Below are positions 53,337 through 64,000 of a stretch of 64,000 nt of DNA, in pieces (position 1 is the first letter of the stretch; every line of letters starts with the position of its first letter). The DNA is taken from assembly GCF_000003815.2 (NCBI RefSeq), contig NC_049988.1, forward strand, positions 1,254,309 to 1,318,308, given 5' to 3'. Origin of the DNA: Branchiostoma floridae (Eukaryota; Chordata; Leptocardii; Amphioxiformes; Branchiostomatidae). Position numbers and translations under genes: made by a program. Under the pieces are notes generated by a model, which was not told where the DNA came from, made no database searches, and was given only the letters and a program-made list of their open reading frames with translations.

Positions 53337-54919
53337 CACACCCTAAGGCCGGCTTCACTCCTCTTCCAGCTTTTGATACTATACCATGCTACCGTAGGAT
53401 TTGCTTGGAGATTACACTATGAGGATAGTTTGTAATATGTCAGTCATTTTTGTTGTCTAACATTAATGATTTGTATCCACAAATTGCAACACTCTCATTG
53501 GGAGGGAGGGGGTAGAAGAGTGATGGAATTTCGCAATTATGAATGGGGACCGTTAACAGCTCTAGTATTACAGCACCTCGGTCTTCCTGTAAGAAAAACA
53601 CACAAAACATTGTTTCTCTGCTCGACCGAAATAAATTGATAGTCTTTTCATGAAGCAGCTTGAGTTCAAAGGACGGGGATTTGTGGAGATTTCTTACATA
53701 AAATGTTCATTATGAAGAGTCCATTCTCGCAGTGGACGATTTTTTTTTCAAATTCGATTTTGGAACAGTCTATTTTTGCATAAGTGGAAGGGTGGAGTGA
53801 GATAAGCTGAATTTGCTCATTAGGAAATACCGGCCTTTCTGGTTGAGCTTTTTTTGCCGTCCACTCAACCGTATTGTTGTCATTCCGTCAACATAGAAGA
53901 ACAGCTTTCTTCATGGAATTTACACAGGAATTTCCACGGGTAAGGTAAAAAACAAAGAAAGAAAGGTTCACATGACTTTGAACAGTTGAATAAGTCGTTT
54001 CTGAATTTGAATACGAGAAGCAGAGCTCGCAGTCATGACATCACTTTGATATATATTCAGCGTTCTGCTTAGGGTATAGTGTTCATCCGCTGGACCAACG
54101 CATTTGAAAAACGTCCGCATCTATACCACGACCATATCAAATATGGCTTGATGTATTATCAGATGTCACCCTTGTCTATATTTCTTTCAAATGGACATGG
54201 TTGGCTATACGCAATACGTCACGCCACATAACATGGTGCCAAGCTGTGTTTTGGTACCTGTTACAGACAGGTACGATCTGGCGACAGTCTCTGTTTTGGT
54301 AAACAAACTTGCGTGCCAGAAGAGCTAAGTGACCTTTTGGCATGCATATTGCGTTTCTTTTGCCGTCCAATCGCTCGCTTTGTTGTTATCCATTTTTTGA
54401 ATATGCTTGGAAAGCTTGGGTAATGTAAAACACGTTCATCAGTAAATTCTGTTTTGTGTAATAGGCTTCGTTTACTGGTCATTGAAGGCATGCATCAGAG
54501 ACATAGAAATGGCATGAGGTATCGCTTACACTCTGCTAAGTAACTTTGCAACGCCAAAAGGATCGAAAAAAGTCAATACCAGAACCAGGTTTATCATATT
54601 AAGTCACACTTTGATTGTATATGGCATGATATATTTTGTCACCAATAGTCTTTTCTATGTTTCCAATAAATGAGGGAGAGGGCTCCATACAGACAGCCAT
54701 CACCCAAGCCATGTTTTGTAACCTAAGCCCTGCAGGTGTGCCCTTCCATGGCTTTGCCTGGGCTGACGTCGTTGTACTAAACAGACACCGTGACAGCTGT
54801 AGGTAAGCATGACCCTTGACCGTCACCGATCCCTGCCTGTAAAAACAACTAAGCAGCGGACTTGTCGGAGGTTCAAGAAATAGTCCGCCTAACGTGTCTC
54901 TCCACATAACACAGCGGCG

Positions 54920-54965
54920 ATGTTCGAGATGAACCTGACTTTTCTTACGTTCATGACCGCAGCAG
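54920..54965 (+). CDS. D8C paralogue exon 1: signal peptide
   Basis: Codes MFEMNLTFLTFMTAA plus one base of the next codon, then donor GTGAGA. It has a hydrophobic Leu/Phe core and Ala-Ala at the end, as in a signal peptide. It ends in phase 1, matching the D8C exon at 55365. A second in-frame ATG at codon 4 is an alternative start. Confidence 0.65.
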
Positions 54966-55364
54966 GTGAGACGGATATATGATATTTGTTATGATAACAC
55001 AAGAGAATATCTGCTACCACAGTATCTGTCTTTCAGTACGCTTTCAAAATGGCGTCTGCTTCAAGTATAAGAGATCAGACAACGTAATGCTGTTATAACA
55101 AGATCATGCCCGACCAGCCTTTTTCGATACAGCAAATGATGTATCTGAAGTACTGCTAATAATATCGCCGCACTTATGGCGACATATAGCTGATGATTTT
55201 GCATAACCTATGAAAATTTTAATAGCGTCAGATAAAGGAAGACAAGATTGACGCATTTAGAAAGCAGATGGTGATGATAAATAGGGCTACGGCCAAGATT
55301 ACCAACCATATTCAGAATTCGACTGCGTGTTTTAAAAATCTCTTTTTCATCAATATTTTTTCAG
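54966..55364. other. intron 1 of the plus-strand D8C gene
   Basis: No repeat or exon recognised. The second intron (55770-56228) is likewise featureless AT-rich sequence. Confidence 0.5.
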
Positions 55365-55769
55365 TGATGTCATACACTGCAACCAACGCAAACCCATGTC
55401 TGTATTACACGGAAATCAATGAAGTAAGGCGAAGCGCAGCAGCCGAGGCACAGGCCGGACACTCTCTCCTATGCGACTACAACTTAGCAAAAGGCTGGTA
55501 CCGGTTCATAAGTTATGTCGGCGGTGAGATCCCTACAAACTGTGTGGAGCCGTACCACTGTGGAACCCAGGTTCCTATATGGATGAACGGGACACTACCG
55601 GGGAACGGTACTGTTGTCACGCGACAAGTTTGTCATAACTATGGCATACGGGGGAACTGTTGTCCTTTCTCGTGGAACATACGGGTCAAACATTGTGAGG
55701 ATACACAAGGGGTTTTCTACGTGTACGAGTTGGAGCCACCACATAGCTGCTCACAGGCGTACTGTGCAG
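55365..55769 (+). CDS. D8C paralogue exon 2: D8C domain
   Basis: 405 nt, phase 1-1, acceptor atattttttcag, donor GTAAAA. The peptide contains NANPCLYYTEINEVRRSAAA, KGWYRFISYVGGEIPTNC, EPYHCGTQVPIWMNG, VCHNYGIRGNCCPF, IRVKHCEDTQGVFYVYEL and CSQAYC. It is a full D8C module, paralogous to the minus-strand exon at 34908-35291 and of nearly the same length (134 and 128 codons). The gene is probably another VWDE/OIT3-type secreted protein, but only its N-terminus is visible. Confidence 0.92.
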
Positions 55770-56228
55770 GTAAAACATTTTAAAACCTCAAATTTTACCA
55801 ACCTTACCATACATTTGTCCAAAAGCATGAGCATGCTTCAGAAACAAAGAATAGTTAAAAAAGCACTATAGAATGATATCCCATTTTTAATTTACAATGA
55901 TGAGCTTATTTAAGATGGGCATAAAAATGTATTTAACATTGTTGAAAGAAAAATGACGAAAAGAACCCAGTGGCTTCCAAATACAGATTCCCATGATGTT
56001 AAGATAGGAAATGGGTATATAATACTGCGCAAAAGAAGACATGCTAAAATTATACTATATTTCCTTATACCATTTGGAAACTGCTATGTCTGAAAAATGC
56101 ATAAATTTATATATAAGGATAATATTTAATCATATATTTTTCTCTTGCCCTTTTTCGATTGATATGCACAAACACACACCATAAGGGAGTTGAACGTTTG
56201 TTTACATTGCACAATCTTACCCCGTTAG

Positions 56229-56282
56229 GAACGTCTAGACTTTGTCCTGATGGAGAGGTTTTACACCATGACATTTGCATTG
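56229..56282 (+). CDS. D8C paralogue exon 3: 18-residue Cys mini-exon
   Basis: 54 nt, phase 1-1, acceptor ttaccccgttag, donor GTATGT. Codes TSRLCPDGEVLHHDICI and matches the mini-exon of the minus-strand gene in position, phase, length and pattern (C-x2-GE...C). I found no exon 4 in the remaining 7.7 kb; it may be short, diverged, or beyond base 64000. Confidence 0.75.
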
Positions 56283-58224
56283 GTATGTACCTTTCATGAT
56301 TTATTTCGTTTGGACATATGTAAAAGAGGTCTGGTACCCCGGTCAGTCTAGTTTATACATTATCTACTGAATACAGTGCCACTAACTATGCCCCCTGTTA
56401 AACAGAGACGAGATTCCTTGGCCTTACTGATAAATATCAACTCAATACAAACCTTGTTGATATTGGTTTTAATGTTCTTTAGTTTGTTTCTGTGTCTGTA
56501 TGTATACATATGTAAATATATTTGTCTAAGTTTCTGATTGCGTTTGTGTGTGTCTGTGCATGTGTGTGTGTCTGTGTGCGTGTGTATGCGTGTCATAGTG
56601 TGTGCCATGATTGTTTAATTCAACGCTCAACATGTAGTATACAAAAGCTTTGCAGACGTCCACAGATTACCTGAATCACGCTCAAGTTTACAAAGTGGCT
56701 CAATTGCATGATTATAATTTGGTTTGAAAGAAATGTTATCAAAACTTTACCCGTGGTACATCAGTTTAAAAAGAAACAATTAGATATTATAACATGTGAA
56801 ATAAGATCGTCTCTTGAAAGTGACTCACAAACTCAATAGTGTAGCGGTATAATTGTCCGAGCAATATGACTGCGATATATTGTATGTATAATCTATATGA
56901 TATAAATAAATATCCTGTCAAGCATAAAACCCAATGCAGTTCTACTCAGGGGTTCACAGTTTGTTTTCACACAAGAGCTCAGGCGTGATGTTGTATTAGG
57001 GCCCTTAGTTTCAAACTAGATGCCAGCAAAGATCAGCTCCTGTCAAATTTGAACTACTTATATTTCAAAACGTGTAACTGTCTTCCTCACAGCACAACTA
57101 ACTGATACATGTACTTATAATGGCTTATAATGGTGATGTTTAATTGGTTGTCAAAGAGACCCGTGTAGACTGGGGCTCTGTGGGACTGTACAAGTTGTAT
57201 TTTGGTCAAATTATCTGAGACACACTTCCAGTTAGACATGCTTTATAACTTTTAAGAGCTGACTTGTGTATACGTGTAGACATACCTCAAACCCTTATCT
57301 TTTTAAGACTGTTGTCTTATGTACACGATAAAGTTTTTTTAATTGTAACTCCAATACTTGCTAAACTGGCTTAGAATGCCACCACTGATGTGAACACCAT
57401 GGTAGATTGAACCAGACTGAGTTCTGGTAGTTTACGTTAGCTGGATTTATTGGGTGATTATATAGTACAATTTTGGTCTTTAATACCTTGCCCGTATGTT
57501 TGTTCGAATTGAAGACTAACTTTTTAAGGGATGTTCATTGACGTTATGTCTTTTGTTCTTTTTTTGCGATAAACTTGATTTTCCTCGGATTGGCATGATG
57601 AAAAAAATACAACGCTGTGTTGTCCGTATCGCCCATGTGCCGTTCACCTTGCTTCGGTGGGGTGGTACAGCTGTTTTCGCGAATTTGTAGCACAACACCT
57701 GGCATCTATAATCAACCCTATTCAAATCAAGTTTTCGGAACCTCTTCTCGTATGATGTGTAGTCAGCGCCAAGTAAAGTCCTACAGGCCCAATTTGGATA
57801 GATTCAATCCTTTCTCGTCATCGTGCTCTAAAAGGTCGGGCAACATTGATGAAATCACATTCAAGAGGGGGGCAAATCTGTGGCAAATGATGATCTAAGA
57901 CAAAAGTCCTAAAACAAAACAAAGACCTACATGAATTCAGTCTGGACATAACAATCTAGACGGATGAGAGATACACTGACGATGTGAAAATACTTTACAT
58001 GGACTAATGACATTGTGTATTGCTACCTATAAAGTGTAAAAAGTGATCATGAATGCTGTTGGTCTATTGAATTTCTTGCAAGTGGGACGTTGTTTTGTTT
58101 GTTTGAAACTTTATTATCATATAGCCAGGCGCCGCGGACCAATCAGAAGGCCCCGTTCCACGTTGGTTATGACGCCGTAACACGTAGATTCAGGCCAGGC
58201 AGGTGGGTATCGCTCCCCTGATTG
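56283..58224. other. region downstream of mini-exon, nothing recognised
   Basis: Contains a short GT-rich stretch at 56545-56605. I looked for a counterpart of VWDE exon 4 (a YRCEI...FEVAF pattern) and found none. Confidence 0.4.
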
Positions 58225-58230
58225 GTCAGA

Positions 58231-58284
58231 ATGAATCGACACCGGCACCGGTGTCGATTTGCATCGACACCGGCACCAGTGTCG
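58231..58284 (+). repeat. palindromic CACCGGTGTCG tandem repeat abutting a gap
   Basis: cgacaccggcaccggtgtcg, then a second copy cgacaccggcaccagtgtcg about 28 bases on, running into the N run. The unit is self-complementary. Confidence 0.7.
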
Positions 58285-58384
58285 NNNNNNNNNNNNNNNN
58301 NNNNNNNNNNNNNNNNNNNNNNNNNNNNNNNNNNNNNNNNNNNNNNNNNNNNNNNNNNNNNNNNNNNNNNNNNNNNNNNNNNNN
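58285..58384. other. assembly gap (100 N)
   Basis: 100 N directly after a palindromic GC-rich repeat, which probably caused the assembly break. Confidence 0.98.
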
Positions 58385-59880
58385 AAGGTACTATGTATAG
58401 CAAAACTGCTAGCTGTATATGTACTACGAGGTTACTGAACAACAAACCATAATTATATATAGATAACGGAACAGTCATGTACATTGAGTGATCTGTTCTC
58501 GCATTTGGAATACAGTTTTAATAAATTGACCAACGTAGGTGGATATATGAAGTCATGATAGCAGTATATGGAAAATATCGTTCTGACAATGTGTACCAGT
58601 AAGAGATATGTGTGTTTTAGTTCTAATATAAATGCTTCTCTCTCCTTACTGTAGGCAGGACATTTGATAACAAAATGATATTCATCTTTAATATTATCAT
58701 GATATGTGAGACACAGTCTCTGAGTGGCTGGTGCGTTACGGTGCGCTAATTCTCAGTTTTGTAATGTTGTTTGTAAATGGTCTAATTTTTAATTAATGTG
58801 AGTTATTTTTCTACACCAAAGTACTATTTGGTTTTTGAATAGGTTTCGAATTTGCTGGTGTTTAAAAGCTGTTTTCTCCAGTCAGACAGAAAAGTGACCC
58901 TCAGACGGTCTTTGGATATGTTTCCAAAACTATTGGCATTAACAGCGGGGTTAAGCCAAACATTTTGGAACCCATGCCATGTATACAAAACATGCCCTGA
59001 ATGTGACTAGGCAATCATTTTCTTCTTCGTATGCCTTTTTAACAACCCTATTATTTGTTAAATTATGGAGAGCCTAGGAAAAAAATTTTCCTCGGTCTAC
59101 CAGCGAAATTTGTCCCTCAAAGGGCAGGAAATGGCGTTTCAGAGGGTCAAGATTTTAAAATTTCTCCGGGCTTCCACAAGCTTGAGACGCCTCGCGCCCG
59201 AGTTCGGCGCCCGGCATGGTAAATAAAAAGTTGGCGGCTCCGGCGCTACACTTACTGAAAATTCGCTCAGTAATATTTCGCTGCCGTGCCTTTGACTCTA
59301 TCACTGTTTAACACCGCAACAACGTTGTAAAAATATTGATGTTACAGTTTTCATTTACCGTTTGTATAAAGGTAGGCGGAGAAAATATAAGTCAAATTTG
59401 TTTACCTTTCTTATGAAGCTGGCTCGGCAAAGGCACGAAGGCCGAAGTTCATACCGGACGGGGTAGACTATTTTAAGTGTTCTACTGCTATAATAAGTTC
59501 TCGATAAAAATACCAAAATGCGACGTAAAGATGTACTTTCGGTTTGCAATGCCACCTTTTAGTCACGGTGACAAAATTTAGCAGAAGAACTTGCATATCT
59601 TGTCAACATCTGCGTACCAACACATTGTGGTTGTGGCGTTGTTTGGATGGAGTGGCATCATTGATGAATATCAAAAGAATACAGTAGCCTCCATGAAGCA
59701 TTTATTTATGAGTTCCGAGCCATTCAATTTCCCTTTTTTGCTAGGGGTAAGAGATCCGCTTCGCGATGAAAACCAGTATCATAAGTATGGCGTAAAGACA
59801 TTTCCAAGCGGGAGCGCAGTGAATTATTGGCGTCTTGAATATTTCTCAAATTTTATAGGAGGGGGGAGGGCCTAGGAAAA
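58385..59880. other. nothing recognised
   Basis: An open stretch at 59591-59875 (plus, 94 codons) contains SGIIDEYQKNTVASMKHLF and RDPLRDENQYHKYG but matches no family I know. It could be transposon-derived. Confidence 0.3.
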
Positions 59881-59998
59881 ATATTTTGACTTTGGGGGAG
59901 GGCCTAGGGAAAAAATTTTGACCTGGGGGGAGGGCCGAGGAAAAAAGTTTGACACGACCCTCTGACGACCGGCCCTCCCCCCTCCCCGCTAAATATCG
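59868..59998 (+). repeat. G-rich repeat ending atatcgaccagtccct, copy 1
   Basis: Three gggagggcc(t/g)aggaaaaa units followed by ctctgacgaccggccctccc and cgctaaatatcgaccagtcc. The last 50 bases recur at 61240-61288. Confidence 0.65.
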
Positions 59999-61159
59999 AC
60001 CAGTCCCTAATCGCTGTGCAGGGCACGCGTGTCGCCCGTACTGACTCGTACGGAGAGGAAGTGACTCCGCAGCCGAAACGCTGCGAACGTTCTAAATGCA
60101 CTTATGAACATGCTACGGCGTGTCTGCTTGCTCCCAAATCTGTTGTTTTCCGTGCGATTTCGTACGGAGGCGGTACTTACTAGTTCGTAAGGATTTTAAA
60201 AGATTGTCCACGTTTTGCAATTTAACAAAAAAATCATGTTATCTAAATAACAACCTTTCCACGTCTATATCCAAATTGGAATGGGAATGAGTAGTCTGCA
60301 GATACCTATAATCTTACCGTGCAGTGCAATGTAAAAAGAAATTTCTGTCTTATGGATTTTTAGACTTCTATTTCAAGTTATTTGCAAATAAGGCCACAGC
60401 AAGTAAATTTTATGGATGATGTCAGCGCACGCATTAATTTTCGCCTGATTTCAGAAAAAAAACAACAATTTTTTTCTTCTGCAGGGATGGTCAACATGAC
60501 GATAAAGTACCAAAATGAGCAAATATATTGTGTTGTAGCCTAATGATTGTACTTGTAGAAGTGACACTTGCGAGGAACTCAGGACTGTAGTTGTAGAAAT
60601 AAAACTTATTTGATAGTTGTATAAGTGACACCAATATGGAAGCCATGAGTGTGGTTACCAACTTTGTTGGTGATGCCAGTCTACCACACTAGTGTCACTT
60701 TTACCACACCAGTTCATGTCTTGAATACAGGAATGAATGCCTTGTTGGCTCTGATACTTTTGTTTTGTCCCTTTAATTCTTGTTACAACATTCATCACAA
60801 CTTAATGGTGCATCTTTTTGAAAATGTAGCCATCTTGTTTTTTTTCACCCTATCGCACTATTTTTGCAGTCTGCAGAGGTTGTCATCCATACAATTTACT
60901 TGTTGTGGCCTAAGGTCAAAATTTTTTTAATGCTCAAAGACCCCTGGTTACATCCATATAAAACAAATTCCTAGGACAAAAGTCTAGAGATATCAGTAAC
61001 CGATAATCTAACATTTGAAGTTGATTTGTACATTGGTTTTGTCACTCACTCGCTTGTCAGAAATTTAGATATCTAAATTATCGAGGGTATCTCTTCATTC
61101 TGGTACCAAGATGCTGCAGTAGCATGTCCAGAGCCAAACACATTTGTTTGAATACTGGC
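59999..61159. other. nothing recognised
   Basis: No domain, repeat copy or splice-consistent exon seen. Confidence 0.35.
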
Positions 61160-61184
61160 TAAGATAACATATATACCCCGGCTC

Positions 61185-61288
61185 AAAAGTTTTTTCCTTG
61201 GCCCTCCCCCCAGCTCAATTTTTTTTCCTTAGGCCCTCCCCCCTCTGACGACCGGCCCTCCCCCCGCTAAATATCGACCAGTCCCTGA
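61185..61288 (+). repeat. C-rich repeat ending atatcgaccagtccct, copy 2
   Basis: cttggccctccccccagctc and ttaggccctcccccc, then the same ctctgacgaccggccctccc and cgctaaatatcgaccagtcc end as copy 1. Confidence 0.65.
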
Positions 61289-62009
61289 ATGAGTAAGGAA
61301 ACCGTACATACAAAGCACGTGTAAATACGGCCTGTATACGGTCACGTGGCAATCGCACAAAGATCTTACAATGTAACTTATTTATAACGAAGCCGCTAAC
61401 GCCATGCAGACCACATACTTATTAACTTAAGCAACCGTGCGAGTAACATGCGTTGACTTACTCCCTCCCTGCCCTTGCGAGTACTTCCCCGCGTTTTCAG
61501 AAAAACATGGCGGACGTGGCTTAAAAAAAAGCATTCGGCGGGTTGTGCCATTAGCTTAAGGCTGCCCTCGCGTATCCTATCCTTACCATCGAAACTTGCT
61601 GCTAGCAGCCACTCATTGTGTTTAGTAATGTATACAATTTATGTTTTAGATACCTCCTATTAATTTTTTATAGGACATTCTTGATGTCTTTCAAGTTCAG
61701 TGCTAAGCCACGTTTGGATTACGGTTGTTGTGAATGTTTGAACAGGTGCAGGTAAAGATATGTATCGCTAAGCTCTTTGAAGGAATGTACACAAATAAAA
61801 GTAAGGTTGCTATACAATACCTTCATCAACAAGGAAGGTTGCTATGCAGATGGCGAGGCACAATGTTGACACAAAACAACTCTCCCCAAAACAACTCTGG
61901 ACACTGGCATTCTTCTGAATACTGATGGACCGATAAAGAAAGATTTGCCCCCAAACTATTCTAAGCTTCATGAAAGTTGGGATTGAGAAAATGTTCTTAG
62001 ATCTCCTTT
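61289..62009. other. nothing recognised
   Basis: No repeat or coding sequence recognised. Confidence 0.35.
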
Positions 62010-63107
62010 TTACCTCCATGAAAAAATGGAGGTATAGTTTTGAGTGTGTCTGTGTGTGTGTGTGTCTGTGTGTGTGTCTGTCTGTGTGTCCGCATATTGT
62101 GGTCAGCATAACTTGAGAATCTCTTGATGGACTACGATGATATTTGGTATGTGGGTAGGGGTTGGGAAGACGAAGGTCAAGGTCAATTTTGGGCCCCCTG
62201 GTGTGTGACCTTGGTACTGCAGCGCAACTTCCGGTTTTGCTATCTCGGTGTTCTGAACATGCTATGGTCAAGATTTTTAAGTATTAGATAGCTCTTGTGC
62301 TCAGGAAAAAATGACATAAGTTTGGGCCCCCTAGCGTCTAGTTTTGTGATAGCAGGGGCATTTTTGTCAAAAACTTCTGACGAGGATAACTCAAGAAGGG
62401 AATAAGGGATTTTCATGATTTTCGGTATGTAGGTACCTTAGACAATGTTGTACAAGATAAAATACTAATTATGCAAAATAGGACTACATTTGCATAATTA
62501 ATGAGAATATTCTATCATAGCAGTTTTTTCAATGTATCTCTTGTCCCGGACGTGATATGGTCGTGACATTTGGGTGGTAGATAGCTTTTAGCGTCATGAC
62601 AAAGTGGGGCAAGTTTCAGTCCCCTAACATTCAATTGTGGAACTGCAGGGGCGTTTTTGTCAAGACACTCCAAAGAGGATAACTGCAGAAAGGAACGACG
62701 GATTGCCTGCATTTTAGGCATGCAGGTAGCTTAGGCAGAGATTTTCATAGTGATATACATGTTATGCAAATGATGACTGAATTTGCATAATTAATGAGGA
62801 AATTGTACAGTTCCATTGTTTTCAATAACTGGACCTCAATACATGTAACACATGTTAATTATGATTGGTGGAATATAAGCAGATACCAAATATGGTAATA
62901 TGGAACTTATTTGCATAATTTATGTAAAAATTGCAAAACATTTTTATGATTAATAATGGGAATTTTATAATTGTGACATGTGAACGTTAGTCAATGATTA
63001 ACAACACAATGCATACATTATGTTAATGTCTTAGTCAATTGCATGAAATTTACGAAAGCTTTAAATTTTCATGGAGGTATGAGGTCGCCGAACTCTAGTT
63101 GTGCATG
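62010..63107 (+). mobile_element. hairpin-ended, CTAG-terminated repeat element, copy 3
   Basis: Starts with the hairpin acctccatgaaaaaatggaggt (62020-62042 region), then a GT/CT microsatellite. Internal modules have gggccccctgg and gtactgcagcgcaact, and on the minus strand two protein-like modules (about 62290-62400 and 62540-62690). The AT-rich third mirrors 41.35-41.7 kb. It ends catggaggtatgagg, then gaactCTAG before T. Non-autonomous. Confidence 0.65.
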
Positions 63108-64000
63108 TTTTAAATGGTTGTATTCAATTCATTCGGCTTTTGTCGCAAAAAATTACATCATGGGCCTAGGTCAATAAATGTGTAATGAATCACAGAAGCA
63201 GGCATTTCTGTGCCTTTGACTAAAAATCTGTTTTCTGAATCCCGCAAGATTAATTCTATTGGCAACTTCACATCGAGTTTTGACGTAGCAGCATCTGAAC
63301 CACATAGTAGCTTCTTTAGTTCTAATGACGTTCAAGTTTAATTGCGTTCAGATGAGACTTGAAACTTCCTCACCAATAGAAAATCTTGAAAGCTCTTATT
63401 AAAAGAAAATGTTTTGCTGATAACAACAAAAATGCTATAACGATGTGCAATAAAGGTCCTTATTCATTATAATTGTTTCCAAATACCTGTTCTTCAATTC
63501 ATAACATTGCTCAATTTTGAACTTTGAATCAAGTTACAGAATTATTCTTTATCTAGTCTTCATTCAAAATCGCAGGTCAAAAATACTAATATTAGGTTTA
63601 TCCCTTTTTTTAGCTGGATATATATAGTATGTTCAGCTTCGCCATATTATAGAACGTTTACATGAAAGACAAAATTTTCGAGAAGACGTACTTAGTAAGA
63701 AGATATTATATTACAAATGCTTGCCTATTGAGAGTCAGGCTTGATACCACGTCTTTCCCCATGACGCTTAACCACTACAAAGGAACAGGTGGTGAGTGTG
63801 CATGAAGTATTTTCTTTGAAAGGCAATGCCCGTTTGTCAATGGTCATAGCTTGCATAATATTTACAATGAGTTTTAAATAAGGCCACTAACCTTTACTGA
63901 ATGCTGTGCAAACAGCGTAAAGCCCCGGTTACATACTGCTGAACAAAGCTTTGTTTACCCAAAGCAGAACATGGCCCTCCCCAAGCATGGGCTAGAAGTT
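63108..64000. other. nothing recognised
   Basis: AT-rich sequence, possibly intron of the plus-strand gene. No exon found. Confidence 0.4.

Larger units (their letters stand above)
51697..54919. promoter_or_regulatory. shared 5' intergenic region between head-to-head paralogues
   Basis: It lies between the start codons of the minus-strand VWDE-like gene and the plus-strand D8C gene. It holds a copy of the aggtcattcggtccag repeat (about 51945-52150), an unrecognised open stretch (52586-52924), the 5S-derived SINE and a fragment of the long dispersed repeat (53745-53860). Regulatory function is an inference from position only. Confidence 0.4.

Noticed and set aside
54599-54907. Minus-strand open frame just before the plus gene start
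   Set aside because: Low-complexity composition, no domain, overlaps the presumed promoter; likely chance.
59591-59875. 94-codon open frame
   Set aside because: No family recognised; not called as a gene without transcript or homology evidence.
1-64000. CRISPR arrays, operons, phage or bacterial insertion sequences
   Set aside because: No spaced identical repeats with unique spacers, no ribosome binding sites, and the gene structure is spliced and animal-like.

Overview
The window is animal genomic DNA, not prokaryotic: coding sequence comes in short exons with GT..AG borders and large introns, and most of the rest is transposon debris. The protein families fit an invertebrate deuterostome, most likely a cephalochordate (amphioxus, Branchiostoma). 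The evidence is extracellular D8C/VWD/EGF proteins of the VWDE type, CR1-type LINEs with an esterase-like ORF1, a LINE with a 2A-like motif, a 5S-rRNA-derived SINE and many MITEs. The species call is an inference.

Two host genes are visible. The first, on the minus strand, is a VWDE-like secreted protein. I rebuilt 17 consecutive exons from a signal-peptide exon at 51696-51648 down to a calcium-binding EGF exon at 214-92. They run signal peptide, D8C, a 20-residue mini-exon, Ig-like/VWDE-specific region, VWD split over four exons with [10 protein letters not shown], a Cys-rich region with a furin-type RRRKR site, EGF, linker, cadherin/Ig-like segment, three EGFs and two cbEGFs. All intron phases agree, giving 1305 codons so far; the 3' end lies beyond base 1. 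The second gene, on the plus strand, starts at 54920 with a signal exon, a D8C exon (55365-55769) and an 18-residue mini-exon (56229-56282), and then leaves the window or continues in exons I could not find. The two are paralogues arranged head to head, about 3.2 kb apart.

Layout: 1-5.4 kb holds dense exons of the minus gene, with a DNA transposon carrying a tRNA-derived SINE. 5.4-11 kb is an intron with two MITEs and a decayed CR1 LINE (6.8-10.7 kb). 11.2-20.2 kb is an intron with MITEs (including TTAA/piggyBac-like and TTA/Harbinger-like), a long dispersed repeat and a TG microsatellite with a gap. 20.2-22 kb holds VWDE exons. 22-31 kb is an intron with a duplicated exon fragment, nested DNA transposons, a hairpin-ended repeat and a LINE split by another insertion. 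31-35.3 kb holds the 5' coding exons plus nested TTAA MITEs. 35.3-51.6 kb is the first intron, with a hAT-like MITE, a LINE 5' end with 2A-like motif, the hairpin-ended family, a 163-bp tandem array and a segmental duplication. 51.7-54.9 kb is the shared 5' region with a 5S-derived SINE. 55-64 kb is the plus gene and mostly unrecognised sequence with one more hairpin-ended element.

No rRNA or functional tRNA gene, CRISPR array or operon is present. The most useful points are the full exon reconstruction, the head-to-head paralogues, the 2A-like LINE leader, empty-site proof for several TTAA insertions, and a CA repeat directly after a VWD splice donor.
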